In this document: positions 38,701 to 47,339 of the stretch, piece by piece
Layout of the letters: each line of letters begins with the position of its first letter
Numbering within the stretch: position 1 is the first letter of the stretch
Assembly: GCA_024239075.1 (NCBI GenBank)
Contig: JANBVI010000046.1
Location: forward strand, 1 to 56,378
Source: Fischerella sp. CENA71
GTDB lineage: Bacteria; Cyanobacteriota; Cyanobacteriia; Cyanobacteriales; Nostocaceae
DNA length: 56,378 nucleotides
Direction of reading: 5' to 3'
The notes under the pieces: generated by a model
Database searches by the model: none
What the model was told of the DNA's origin: nothing
The model's input: only the letters and a program-made list of their open reading frames with translations
Translations under genes and position numbers: made by a program

Positions 38701-39342
38701 ACTAATCGAGTTTGGTCAGTTGACTTTAGTCCCCAAGGTAATATTTTGGCTACTGGTTGTCTTGACCAAATAGTAAGACTGTGGGACATTAACACTGGTC
38801 AGTGTATTGCAACTTTATCGGGTCATATGGGTGGAGTTTGGTCAGTCGCTTTTAGTCCCGATGGTTCTATCGTTGCAAGTGGTAGCAGCGATCAAAAGAT
38901 TAAACTTTGGGATGTTAACACCAGTCAATGCATAGGAACCTTGCAGGGACATAGCAACTGTGTATATTCACTAGTTTTTCTCAATGATCTCACCTTAGTG
39001 AGTGGCAGTGGGGATCAAACAGTACGCTGTTGGAACATCAAAACCAATAGCTGTGTAGAAACATTTTTAGGACATACCAAATTAGTTTGGTCAGTCGCCT
39101 ACAATCATCAACAGAAAATATTAGTTAGTGCTAGTGAAGATGAAACAATAAAACTTTGGGATCTCTTAAGTTCTAAATGCTTAAAAACTTTGAGAAGCAA
39201 AAGACCTTATGAAGGCACAAATATTATAGGCACAACTGGTATCACCGAGGATCAAAAGACTACATTAAAAGCTTTAGGAGCAATTGATTCAAAGCTTTTA
39301 ATGTCAATAAAAGATGTATCTGCGGAAATTTTGATGGACTAA
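35773..39342 (+). CDS. STAND NTPase with HTH-like N-terminus and 14 WD40 repeats
   Basis: From ATG at 35773 (an upstream TTG at 35737 is less likely) the protein is about 1189 residues. It has an HTH-like N-terminus (LTSEGWQKFQKV ... LSDRAGLNPSTVAKILARQ), an NB-ARC-type NTPase with P-loop G-M-G-G-I-G-K-T-T near 135 and a Walker B-like LIILDNIES, a linker with pentapeptide-like NLHDVNLQNANLAKC, and 14 WD40 repeats (about 555-1140), enough for two seven-blade propellers. The repeats are closely alike (ASGSDDKTVKLWD type), suggesting recent expansion. STAND proteins act as ligand-triggered switches in signalling or phage defence; the trigger is unknown. It borders the IS66 mosaic. Confidence 0.93.
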   Translation: MNPQKQRRKRGVILTSEGWQKFQKVKMELELQENYGDRYKLEELSDRAGLNPSTVAKILARQEGVDKQTLEIFFTSFNLVLSKDYYSNAVASKYQDWGEAIDVSMFYGRTDELAILEEWLLKDNCRLVAILGMGGIGKTTLSIKLAKQIQDRFEYVIWQSLRDAPPINIILSKLNQFFYQERDTEANLSKTTGEKISQLISHLREHRSLIILDNIESILASGSRSGQYLKGYEEYGQFFKEVGEVPHQSCLLITSREKPKEVVLLQGEKLPVRSLRINGLQCVDGQEILKIKGLSGTPSELSNLVNHYAGNALALKVVATTIQDLFDGNVSDFFQQETGIFGDIYELLEQQFERLSNLEKSVMYWLAINRDSITLSELKSDFVLNELHLKLFEALESLGRRALIEKNASFFTLQPVVMEYVTCRFREQICKEIITQDINLFRTHAILKATAKDYIRDAQIRFIFKPIIDGLFTVFTNQRNLENHLKQIIVRLQNESPLQLGYTAGNILNLFCYLKTNLNSYDFSNLNIWQAFLHSVNLHDVNLQNANLAKCIFTDTIGGIHSVVFSPNGELLATGDTNDEVRLYQVADGKLMLICKGHTDWVWPVTFNPQGTVIASGSVDQTIKLWDVSTGQCLKTLYGHNGGIWSLSFSSDNGTLASGSDDKTVKLWNVNTGKCLKTFQGHSNRVTSVTFSPCGNILASGSDDHLIYCWDIKTGKHLKILEGHTRQVWSIAFSLDGQTLVSGSHDQTIKVWDIKTNRCIRTLEDHTDCVNSVTFISNDRMLASGSDDKTVKLWDINTGRCVTTLRGHSSRVWSVASNLNSCVIATGSDDQTVKLWNINTSQCLKSLQGYCNGIWSVAFSPQGDMLASGSGDQTVKLWDTANGQCLETWHGHNNRVTSVAFSPDGRILASGSEDQTVKLWDTKTGECIKTFSGHSNRVVSVAFNPEGTLLASSSDDQTVKLWNVDTGRYIQTLQGHTNRVWSVDFSPQGNILATGCLDQIVRLWDINTGQCIATLSGHMGGVWSVAFSPDGSIVASGSSDQKIKLWDVNTSQCIGTLQGHSNCVYSLVFLNDLTLVSGSGDQTVRCWNIKTNSCVETFLGHTKLVWSVAYNHQQKILVSASEDETIKLWDLLSSKCLKTLRSKRPYEGTNIIGTTGITEDQKTTLKALGAIDSKLLMSIKDVSAEILMD

Positions 39343-39512
39343 AAATAGATTCAATCAAAAGTTTTCACAACTGTCTTAAAATTAATGATGGGGCTAGTAG
39401 CTTGAGTCTTTGCACATAAGATTGAGTAAGCTTTTAGTCTAAATTTTATGCTGGAAAATGGCTCAAGTTTAAAGTTTAAATTTTACTTTCATAAAAGGAG
39501 GTTAAACTAGTT

Positions 39513-40073
39513 GTGTCTTTAAATTTTCATGAACTTCAGCAACTTCTGCTAACAATTGCTCAAAGTAATCTCGCAGAACTAATACTAAAAACTCATGATT
39601 TTGAACTGACAGTGCGTAAGTCTACTAGTGTGAAAGAACAATTGCTTTTAGAAAACCAGCTGGAGCTTGGAAAAAGTGTTGTTGCTAAGTTCGACTCAAC
39701 CTCACTCACTGCAATCTCAACAGCAGCATTAAGTACTGAAGTTAATCCAGCTAACAGCATAGTTGTTGATTCTGCTAAAGTTTCAACACAAGAGCAATTA
39801 GCAATGACTGTATCGTTACCACTTGAGTCAAATTTGGTTGAAATAGTTTCTCCAATGGTAGGAACCTTTTATCGGACTCCAGCTCCTAGTGAGCCACCTT
39901 TCGTAGAGGTGGGCGATCGCGTTAAAGTTGGTCAAACCGTTTGTATCATCGAAGCTATGAAGCTGATGAATGAGATCGAGGCTGAAATATCTGGACAAAT
40001 TGTAGAAATACTAGTACAAAGTGGCCAAGCAGTAGAATTTGGACAGCATTTAATGCGAATCAAACCAGACTAG
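39513..40073 (+). CDS. accB: Biotin carboxyl carrier protein of acetyl-CoA carboxylase
   Basis: The 186-residue protein starts at GTG 39513 after a strong AAAGGAGG. It has the AccB N-terminal helix ([23 protein letters not shown]), an Ala/Thr/Ser linker, and the biotinyl domain [24 protein letters not shown] with E-A-M-K-L-M-N, where Lys is biotinylated. It is the only acc gene on the plus strand here. A 44-bp gap separates its stop from the convergent ackA stop. Confidence 0.96.
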   Translation: MSLNFHELQQLLLTIAQSNLAELILKTHDFELTVRKSTSVKEQLLLENQLELGKSVVAKFDSTSLTAISTAALSTEVNPANSIVVDSAKVSTQEQLAMTVSLPLESNLVEIVSPMVGTFYRTPAPSEPPFVEVGDRVKVGQTVCIIEAMKLMNEIEAEISGQIVEILVQSGQAVEFGQHLMRIKPD

Positions 40074-40117
40074 GGGAGACACGGAGGACACGGGGATAAT
40101 TTATTTTTTAGAGTCCC

Positions 40118-41350
40118 CTAAGCAAAAAGCCGAGAAGGAACACACAGTCGCCAACACTCAGTTGCGATCGCCCAATCTTCTTGGGTATGGATTGTCAATA
40201 CTCGCACTGCTGAATCAGGAGTAGCAATATCTTGATCAAGGGGAGAATTTATATTTTTTTTGGGATCGAGTTTTAGCCCTAAAAACTTAAACGCATCACA
40301 GGCGGCTTGGCGAATAGCAGGAGAATTTTCACCTACACCTGCGGTGAACACCAAAGCATCTAATCCATCTAAACTAGCAAGCATCGCACCTATATAAGAG
40401 CGCAAGCGATGGATATACATATCCCATGCAAGTTGAGCGCGGGAGTTACCTTGAATCATCGCTTCCATCACCAAGCGCAAATCATTAGATATACCAGAAA
40501 TTCCCTTTAGACCAGAAACTTGATTGAGAATGTATTCCAGCTGTTCTGGAGAATAATTATGTTGCCGCAATAGGTAAATTGCAATACCGGGATCAATGGA
40601 ACCAGAACGACTGCCCATCATCAACCCATCTAGAGGTGTAAAACCCATTGTTGTGTCAACACTGCGACCATTTTTAATTGCTGTTAAGGAGCAACCATTG
40701 CCAAGATGACAGACAATCAACCGCAGTGATTCTAAATCTCGATCAAGGATGTGAGCAGTACGTTGAGCACAGTATTTGTGACTAGTGCCATGAAATCCAT
40801 AGCGGCGAATACCTTGCTCCACCCACTCGTAAGGGCCGGGATAAATGGCAGCAGCATCAGGTATCTGGGCATGGAATGCAGTATCAAAAACTGCCACTTG
40901 CCTAACTTTTCCCAATGCCTGTTCAATCACTTGTATTCCCTGCAAGTTTGCTGGATTGTGAACAGGAGCAAGGGTAGAAAGACGAGCGATCGCTTCTTTG
41001 ACATCATCAGTGATAATGACGCTATCTCGGTAATGTTGCCCGCCATGTACTACGCGATGTCCGACAACATCAATTTCTGATAAATCCTTGATTACCTGAG
41101 TGTGACCTTGAGTCAAGGTATCAAGTACATCAGCCATCACGACAGCTTCGTTTTGGGCTTCACTTTTTTTTTGCAGCACTTTACCGCTAGCTGTTTTGAT
41201 ATCGATTTTGGCGATACCCTGAAGATAAGTCCAATCTACTTTTGCTTCCCAAGCAGGTAGAGGTACTTGTTGGGGAAGAACTTCGCCTGATATCTCATAG
41301 AGGCAACTTTTTTGGCTGCTTGATCCAGCATTTAGTACTAGTATCTTCAT
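40118..41350 (-). CDS. ackA: Acetate kinase
   Basis: The protein of about 410 residues shows LVLNAGSSSQKSCLYE at the N-terminus, VVHGGQHYRDSVIITDDV, the AFHAQIPDAAAIYPGPYEW block, RYGFHGTSHKYCAQR, CHLGNGCSLTAI and TMGFTPLDGLMMGSRSGSIDPG, all signatures of acetate kinase. It interconverts acetyl-phosphate plus ADP and acetate plus ATP, linking phosphoketolase to acetyl-CoA synthetase. It is the last gene of a minus-strand group running from accA. ATG at 41350 is preferred over GTG at 41353. Confidence 0.96.
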   Translation of the reverse strand: MKILVLNAGSSSQKSCLYEISGEVLPQQVPLPAWEAKVDWTYLQGIAKIDIKTASGKVLQKKSEAQNEAVVMADVLDTLTQGHTQVIKDLSEIDVVGHRVVHGGQHYRDSVIITDDVKEAIARLSTLAPVHNPANLQGIQVIEQALGKVRQVAVFDTAFHAQIPDAAAIYPGPYEWVEQGIRRYGFHGTSHKYCAQRTAHILDRDLESLRLIVCHLGNGCSLTAIKNGRSVDTTMGFTPLDGLMMGSRSGSIDPGIAIYLLRQHNYSPEQLEYILNQVSGLKGISGISNDLRLVMEAMIQGNSRAQLAWDMYIHRLRSYIGAMLASLDGLDALVFTAGVGENSPAIRQAACDAFKFLGLKLDPKKNINSPLDQDIATPDSAVRVLTIHTQEDWAIATECWRLCVPSRLFA

Positions 41351-41424
41351 CACTTTAAAAAAGATTTAGGGGCGTTTGTCGCCCTATCAATGACACAAGT
41401 TTAAATTGATGGATAAGAAAGAAA

Positions 41425-41481
41425 GTTTGTAGTAAAGACTTAAGTCCCTATTTTTTAAGCACTAAAGTGCTTACTACAAAC
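41425..41481. repeat. Palindromic dispersed repeat, copy 3
   Basis: The inverted ends GTTTGTAGTAAAGACTT and AAGTGCTTACTACAAAC form a long hairpin immediately upstream of ackA. It is close to copy 1 at 7246-7294. Confidence 0.65.
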
Positions 41482-41505
41482 TCTTAATTCAAACTTGAAA
41501 AACTA

Positions 41506-41745
41506 CTAGCTATCACTCATAGCCCTAATATTAATTTGATCTGATTTGCCTTTAATCAGTTTCTTCAGCAAGGCTTGTTTCCACATAACGATACCAGTTA
41601 GTGAGAGAACTGGAATGATTACGAACTGCATAAGTGCGGTAAAGGCAGAATTACTGCTCCAAGGTGAATAGATATATGTACCGATAAAGCCTGCACCAAC
41701 AATATGAATCCAGCGCATGGTAACTCGCAGATTTTTGTTAGACAT
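41506..41745 (-). CDS. Small membrane protein, unknown
   Basis: The 79-residue protein has two hydrophobic segments (about WIHIVGAGFIGTYIY and FVIIPVLSLTGIVMW) and a basic tail (KKLIKGKSDQ). An AAAGGAACG site lies before the ATG. I do not recognise the family with certainty. It sits between the other membrane protein and ackA on the same strand, so it may belong to the same transcript. Confidence 0.72.
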   Translation of the reverse strand: MSNKNLRVTMRWIHIVGAGFIGTYIYSPWSSNSAFTALMQFVIIPVLSLTGIVMWKQALLKKLIKGKSDQINIRAMSDS

Positions 41746-41986
41746 AATACGTTCCTTTGATTAGTGAATGGAAATTGAAATTTGATACTCAATGCAACAC
41801 TTTTGAGATGACTATACTAATTCTTCCCTCGTGTTTCCCAAGTCATCTGTAGTGCAATTGAATATTTGAGATTTGCATAATTGCAGAATGATTTTGGAAT
41901 TTGCACCAAATAATTACTGTATCTGCGTGTCTTTGCATCCTAGCGTTAGCCTCAATCATCCCACTATTCAGCAATTGCGAATATTT

Positions 41987-42460
41987 TTATTTGGAAGTAA
42001 CTAAGCGAGCATCTCGAATTAATTCCAATAATGCGAAGATAAATGCAACTGAAAGCAGAAGCGATAGAAGCACAGCATAAATTCCCATTGCAGGCGAAGC
42101 AATTCCTAGTAGATTAGGTTGACCGAAAGCATGTGATGCATTACTAATTCCGTACGCCCATGTAGAATACTGATCGACAGGGGTTTCTATAAAGATATGT
42201 CCCATTTGAGTGGCAATGTAAGCAAATGTTATTGCTACTACTCGATACCAGGGATATGAACGTGTAAGAAAAACGCTGATAAAAAGTGGATAAACTAACA
42301 AGCTAAAGGTAAACGGGGTGATTTCAGATGTGAATGGCCAACCACTACGATCAGCACGGAGAATATGATCTATGTGATGCAGAAAACCCAGAGAAAGTGT
42401 GACTGCTAGTAATACTTCACTACGCAATAGTCTCAGGTTTTGATACCTTTTAACTTCCAT
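41987..42460 (-). CDS. Polytopic membrane protein, unknown
   Basis: From ATG at 42460, which follows AGGAACAGGAACG, the protein is 157 residues. The frame could start at 42547 but that extension is polar and lacks a good site. It has about four hydrophobic helices and a histidine-bearing motif LGFLHHIDHILRADRSGWP near the N-terminus, with further His in the later QMGHIFIETPVDQYSTWAYG. The His/Asp residues at membrane borders suggest metal or heme binding or a membrane enzyme, but no family is recognised. It lies 89 bp after accA. Confidence 0.72.
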   Translation of the reverse strand: MEVKRYQNLRLLRSEVLLAVTLSLGFLHHIDHILRADRSGWPFTSEITPFTFSLLVYPLFISVFLTRSYPWYRVVAITFAYIATQMGHIFIETPVDQYSTWAYGISNASHAFGQPNLLGIASPAMGIYAVLLSLLLSVAFIFALLELIRDARLVTSK

Positions 42461-42549
42461 AAATATCGTTCCTGTTCCTAAGTTGAAGATACGCTTTTTG
42501 TCTTCTTCGGCACTTTGAATTAAGTTGTGTGAGACTTGTTTGTACAAAA

Positions 42550-43530
42550 CTAGCCAGAAGATTCCAAGAAGACACCAAGACGACGAAACTTTTGATATCG
42601 CAGTTCGCGGCGCTGTTGTCCTGTCAGACGGCTTAGTTCCTCTAAGTTATGCAACAGGGCTTGCTTGAGGATTTTAGCTGTCTCAAGCGGATTTAAATGT
42701 GCGCCACCTAAAGGTTCTGGCAATATCTCGTCTATAATACCTAAACTTTTGAGATCCGCAGCCATCATTTTGAGAGCAGCAGCAGCTTGAGGAGCTTTAC
42801 TAGCATCTTTCCATAAGATAGCTGCACAAGCTTCTGGTGGAGCAACACTGTAAACAGCATGTTCAAACATTAATAGACGCTCACCGACACCAATACCTAA
42901 AGCACCACCGGAGCCTCCTTCACCGATAACTGTACAAATAATGGGAACTTCCAGTCGAAACATCTCTCGTAAATTGTAGGCGATCGCCTCTCCTTGACCA
43001 TGATGTTCTGCTTCTACTCCAGCCCAAGCGGCTGGTGTATCAATAAAAGTCAATATTGGCAAACCAAAACGGTTAGCATGTTCCATTAATCGGATTGCTT
43101 TGCGGTAGCCGCTAGGATGAGCCATGCCAAAATTTCGGAGAATGTTGTCTTTGGTATCGCGTCCTTTTTGATGACCGAGCATTACTATCGGTCGTCCATC
43201 TAGTCTTCCTATCCCACCAACTATAGCTGGATCATCAAAGCCGCCGCGATCGCCATGTAATTCTACCCATACATCACTGATCGCTTGAATGTAATCAAGT
43301 GTATTGGGACGACGGGGATGACGCGCAAGTTGTAGGCGTTGGGCTGGAGAAAGATTAGTGAAAGTTTCCTCATACAATTGCAGAGTGCGAGACTCCAATT
43401 GCAAGATTTGTGCGGAAACATCTACTCCATTTTCTGCTGCTAGTTCACGAATTTGATTAATCCGCGATTTTAGCTCGAACAAGGGTTTTTCAAAATCTAA
43501 GAGTAATGGTTTGTGATTAGTTGTTACCAT
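42550..43530 (-). CDS. accA: Acetyl-CoA carboxylase carboxyltransferase alpha subunit
   Basis: The 326-residue protein has [100 protein letters not shown] and [20 protein letters not shown], which define AccA. It pairs with AccD (6282-7199). Normal length for cyanobacteria. The gene heads a minus-strand group with two membrane proteins and ackA. Confidence 0.97.
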   Translation of the reverse strand: MVTTNHKPLLLDFEKPLFELKSRINQIRELAAENGVDVSAQILQLESRTLQLYEETFTNLSPAQRLQLARHPRRPNTLDYIQAISDVWVELHGDRGGFDDPAIVGGIGRLDGRPIVMLGHQKGRDTKDNILRNFGMAHPSGYRKAIRLMEHANRFGLPILTFIDTPAAWAGVEAEHHGQGEAIAYNLREMFRLEVPIICTVIGEGGSGGALGIGVGERLLMFEHAVYSVAPPEACAAILWKDASKAPQAAAALKMMAADLKSLGIIDEILPEPLGGAHLNPLETAKILKQALLHNLEELSRLTGQQRRELRYQKFRRLGVFLESSG

Positions 43531-43673
43531 CTCAAAAAATATAAGTTTAGGTAAGTTAAAAACTCTAATTAAGCTAAAAATGTTTCATTTACTGAAGCAG
43601 CAATTACACTATTAAGACTAACGCTTACATCATTTAATCTCAATAGAGAAACTTTCGATAACATAGGATATTT

Positions 43674-43805
43674 CTTAGAGGATGTTTGAAAAGTCTGAAA
43701 AGGTATAATTTTGTCATTCTGAGCGATCTTCGGGAAGCCACACAAAGTGCGTCTAAGGCTGCATATAGCATGACATTAAAAGACCCTTTTAAAACATCCT
43801 CTAAG
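43674..43805. repeat. MITE-like element upstream of accA
   Basis: About 23-bp imperfect inverted ends, CTTAGAGGATGTTTGAAAAG at the left and AAAACATCCTCTAAG at the right, enclose about 85 bp without an open frame. This size and structure fit a non-autonomous miniature transposable element. No clear target duplication was found. Confidence 0.65.
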
Positions 43806-43868
43806 GAATATACTCTTAATTATTCATCCTTCATCATTATAAGCTGAAGATTTTTTTAGTTATGATGC

Positions 43869-44297
43869 TCAAAAATCTTTGCTAGAAAGACGTTGACTAC
43901 ACCATTTTTTCAAGGCTTGCTCATAAGCTTTTCCTTCATTCCGTGAAACACTCCAACCATGAAAAAATAAACCTAGACTCCATCCTAGTAATGGAAATAC
44001 TGCCCAAAAATAACTAGGACTAGTAAATAGATTTAACAAAATCAGGAATGAATTCACCGCCAAAAAAGAGATTAGATGTGCCGAGAAACCTTTGCGTCGA
44101 AAATTATTAAATGCTCGTCGTCGGTGTTGCTCTGATCGCTGAGTTAGCCATTTTTGTTCAGCTTTTTCCAACATCTGAGGAGAAATATTTAACTCACATG
44201 CCATTTCTACTAATTGTTCACGTGAAAATTCACCTTCTTGTTTTTGAGCAAGTGCCATTTGGAGAATTTGTTGGATATCTTCTGAATCATAAGTCAT
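43869..44297 (-). CDS. 2TM-domain protein
   Basis: The 142-residue protein has a soluble helical N-terminus with a SHOCT-like pattern (EFSREQLVEMACELNISPQMLEKAEQ) and two closely spaced membrane helices (AHLISFLAVNSFLILLNLF and FWAVFPLLGWSLGLFFHGW), as in the small 2TM domain family. Function is unknown. An AGGAGAGG site precedes the ATG. It sits between accC and accA on the same strand. Confidence 0.82.
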   Translation of the reverse strand: MTYDSEDIQQILQMALAQKQEGEFSREQLVEMACELNISPQMLEKAEQKWLTQRSEQHRRRAFNNFRRKGFSAHLISFLAVNSFLILLNLFTSPSYFWAVFPLLGWSLGLFFHGWSVSRNEGKAYEQALKKWCSQRLSSKDF

Positions 44298-44413
44298 AAA
44301 AACCTCTCCTCTGGAGAGCTTGGTAATTTAACCTTAGACAAACTTTAGACAAACTTTCCTACAGAGAAATCGTAGCTTGAGGCAACAATAGTGATGAAGT
44401 AGTTTGTGTTAGC

Positions 44414-45769
44414 TTAGTGAAATCGAGCAGTTACTACCTTTTCTACAAAATCAGTGTATACCTCACCTCGCAAAAATTCTGGTGTCTCCAAAATTTTTTG
44501 ATGAAATCCAATTGTAGTGGGTAATCCTGTGAGAGCACACTCTTGTAAAGCTCGTTTCATGCGGTTAATTGCAGCATTACGATCTGCTCCCCAAACAATT
44601 AACTTACCAAGCAACGAGTCGTAGTTAGGAGGAATTTGATAATCAGTGTAGATATGAGAATCCATCCGCACACCAAAACCACCTGGTGGTAAATAGCTAT
44701 TAACTCGACCTGGGTAGGGACGAAAGTCATGTTCGGGATCTTCTGCATTAATCCGACATTCAATAGCATGACCACGAAATACCACATCTTTTTGAGTTAT
44801 TTGTAGTTTCTCACCTTGAGCAATCCGAATTTGTTCTGCAACCAAATCTAAACCAGAGATTATTTCTGTAACTGGATGCTCAACTTGTATCCGGGTGTTC
44901 ATTTCCATAAAATAAAATTTGCCCGTTTGCGAGAGTAGAAACTCAACTGTGCCTGCACCTACATAGTTTATTGATTTAGCAGCCATGACAGCAGCTTCTC
45001 CCATTTCCTCTCGCAATTGCGGAGTCAGAGCAGGACTTGGAGCTTCTTCGAGCAACTTCTGATGACGACGTTGGATTGAACAGTCTCGTTCACCAAGATG
45101 AATAATATTGCCATGACTATCACCCAAAATTTGGAATTCAATATGGCGAGGGCGTTCAATAAATTTTTCTAGGTAAAGACTAGCATTACCAAAGGCAGCT
45201 CTTGCTTCCCCTTGAGCAGCTAGAAACAGCTTTACAAGTTCGCTATCATCTCGTACCAACCGCATCCCTCGACCACCACCACCAGCAGTAGCTTTAAGCA
45301 TCACAGGATAACCAATTTTTCGAGCGATCGCCTGTGCTTCCTGCTCATTTTTGAGTAACCCATCGCTACCAGGTACAGTAGGTACGCCAGCCCGGATCAT
45401 AGTTTCCTTGGCAGTTGATTTATCACCCATTGCTCGAATAGCTTCTGGAGAAGGGCCAATAAAAGTAATGTCGTGAGCCGCACAGATTTCAGCAAACTTA
45501 GCGTTTTCAGCTAAAAAACCATAACCAGGATGAATAGCTGTGGCATTTTTAGTTATAGCAGCAGAAATAATACTAGGAATGTTGAGATAACTTTTAGTAC
45601 TCGCAGCTTCGCCAATACAAACTGCTTCATCAGCCAGTTGGACATGTAGACAATGACGATCAGCCGTAGAATGAACTGCAACAGTAGCAATTCCCATTTC
45701 TCTGCATGTGCGAATAATCCGTAGTGCGATTTCGCCGCGATTAGCAATTAATATTTTATGAATTTGCAT
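44414..45769 (-). CDS. accC: Biotin carboxylase of acetyl-CoA carboxylase
   Basis: From ATG at 45769 (a TTG at 45775 opens the frame but is unlikely) the 451-residue protein shows [55 protein letters not shown], the ATP-grasp loop [44 protein letters not shown] and [14 protein letters not shown]. It carboxylates biotin on AccB. It begins 12-18 bp after the methyltransferase stop, so it is the fifth gene of the ThDP-KAS III-SDR-methyltransferase operon. This ties the carboxylase directly to the biosynthetic genes. Confidence 0.97.
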   Translation of the reverse strand: MQIHKILIANRGEIALRIIRTCREMGIATVAVHSTADRHCLHVQLADEAVCIGEAASTKSYLNIPSIISAAITKNATAIHPGYGFLAENAKFAEICAAHDITFIGPSPEAIRAMGDKSTAKETMIRAGVPTVPGSDGLLKNEQEAQAIARKIGYPVMLKATAGGGGRGMRLVRDDSELVKLFLAAQGEARAAFGNASLYLEKFIERPRHIEFQILGDSHGNIIHLGERDCSIQRRHQKLLEEAPSPALTPQLREEMGEAAVMAAKSINYVGAGTVEFLLSQTGKFYFMEMNTRIQVEHPVTEIISGLDLVAEQIRIAQGEKLQITQKDVVFRGHAIECRINAEDPEHDFRPYPGRVNSYLPPGGFGVRMDSHIYTDYQIPPNYDSLLGKLIVWGADRNAAINRMKRALQECALTGLPTTIGFHQKILETPEFLRGEVYTDFVEKVVTARFH

Positions 45770-45787
45770 TTTCAAACTCTGTTAACA

Positions 45788-46465
45788 TCATAAAGGATTT
45801 GACACTTGTAGTAATTTGTTACCACCCTTTTGAAACTCATAGGTAACTTCTTTAATTTGGATTGTGTATCCTTGCTCCCTTAAATCGTTGATCACAGGTT
45901 GCACAAGTGAAGATAGTTTTCCAGATGTACTTAATAGTGGAAAAATTCGTGTTTGTTTAGCTACTCTACACATTTCCATAATCGAAGCTAAATGGAACTC
46001 TAGAGAAAGACAGTGAGAATAAGTGAACAATAAGTGAGAGCATAAAGCTAAATCAAATTGTCTATCAGCAAATGGTAAACTAGGCAATGCACTTGTAATG
46101 TAACGATTTTCTTGCACTCCTAATGTAAAGTCTTCAAGAAATATTTGCATTGTTGCCGTTCTAAGTTTCTGAAGCTGGCATGGAGACTGAATTTTCTGCC
46201 ACACAAAACTATCTGAGTTTGTTAGTAGCGCATTCATAATTGGCTGATTAGCTTCTCGAATGCGATGAGCAATTTCATTGGCAGTCAAATTGTAGATAGT
46301 ATCGCAGGAAATAACATTAAGCCCTTGCCGTGTCATTTCGGCATTAAAGCTTGCAGGCCCACCAGCACAATCAAGAATATTCAATTTTAAATCTGCTGCA
46401 ACGAGATCAAACATTTGGATATATTCTGTGGTAGAACGTCCCCACACAGCAATGTCTTTTAGCAT
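45788..46465 (-). CDS. Class I SAM-dependent methyltransferase-like protein
   Basis: The 225-residue protein has a Rossmann-like motif I, NILDCAGGPASFNAEMTRQG, a motif II-like VISCDTIYNL, and LPFADRQFDLALCSHLLFTYS, which matches motif IV-V of class I methyltransferases. The C-terminal half is divergent. Substrate is unknown; O-, N- or C-methylation of the pathway product is possible. It is fourth in a five-gene operon and nearly abuts accC. Confidence 0.78.
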   Translation of the reverse strand: MLKDIAVWGRSTTEYIQMFDLVAADLKLNILDCAGGPASFNAEMTRQGLNVISCDTIYNLTANEIAHRIREANQPIMNALLTNSDSFVWQKIQSPCQLQKLRTATMQIFLEDFTLGVQENRYITSALPSLPFADRQFDLALCSHLLFTYSHCLSLEFHLASIMEMCRVAKQTRIFPLLSTSGKLSSLVQPVINDLREQGYTIQIKEVTYEFQKGGNKLLQVSNPL

Positions 46466-46556
46466 AAGTAGATTGGTACAAATAAGGCTAACTGGTTAGG
46501 ATCGTCATTTGTCATTGGTTATTGGTTATTGATAGAAGAGTCAAAAGTGACATAGA

Positions 46557-47309
46557 TCATTGAGCTGTGTATCCTCCATCACACAACAAATTATGTCCAA
46601 TCACAAAAGAGGAGGCATCTGAACACAACCAAACTACAGTTTCCGCAATTTCTTCTGGCTTACCAATACGTCCTACAGGATGGAGTGCTGTAAATTTAGC
46701 AAGCACGTCGGGAGGTAAAGTTGCTAGCATTTCAGTATCAACTCCACTGGGACTGATAACATTAATTCGGATACCTTTGTCCGCATATTCCAGTGCCGCA
46801 GTTCGGCTGAGGGCAACAATCCCACCCTTTGTAGCACAGTAGCCAGCATATCCAGTCAAACCCACCACGCTAGCAGCTGAAGCTATATTGACGATCGCAC
46901 CACCACCCTGTTTAAGCATTGTGCTGATTTCGTACTTGAGACAGAGCCAGGTTCCTTTCAGATTTATATCAACCAAATAGTTCCAATTTTCTTCCGACAT
47001 ATCAACAAGCAGGTTGTATGTTCCTCCCAATCCTGCATTGTTACAAACACAGTCCAAACTACCATAGATATCGACTGTTTTATTGACCAGTGTGTCTACC
47101 TCATCGGCTTTTGACACGTCTGTCTGAACAAAAATTGCCTCACCTCCTATTTCTTTTATCTGGCATACAGTTTTCTCTCCCTCAACACTTCTGCGACTAG
47201 CAACTACAACCTTCGCTCCCGCACGAGCAAATGCAATTGCTGTAGCTCGACCAATACCTGATGAAGCTCCTGTCACTAATCCTACTTTTCCATCTAATTG
47301 ACCTTTCAT
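46557..47309 (-). CDS. Short-chain dehydrogenase/reductase (FabG-like)
   Basis: The 250-residue SDR has the NAD(P) loop TGASSGIGRATAIAFARAGAKV, the NNAG block (CVCNNAGLGG), catalytic Ser in VNIASAASVVG, Tyr/Lys in YAGYCATKGG, and the C-terminal IGHNLLCDGGYTAQ. GAGGAG precedes the ATG. It follows the KAS III-like gene by 30 bp. Likely role: reduction of a ketone or oxidation of an alcohol on the intermediate made by its neighbours; it is a classical SDR of usual length. Confidence 0.9.
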   Translation of the reverse strand: MKGQLDGKVGLVTGASSGIGRATAIAFARAGAKVVVASRRSVEGEKTVCQIKEIGGEAIFVQTDVSKADEVDTLVNKTVDIYGSLDCVCNNAGLGGTYNLLVDMSEENWNYLVDINLKGTWLCLKYEISTMLKQGGGAIVNIASAASVVGLTGYAGYCATKGGIVALSRTAALEYADKGIRINVISPSGVDTEMLATLPPDVLAKFTALHPVGRIGKPEEIAETVVWLCSDASSFVIGHNLLCDGGYTAQ

Positions 47310-47339
47310 AAAATCTCCTCAGACAACAAGAATGAAAAA

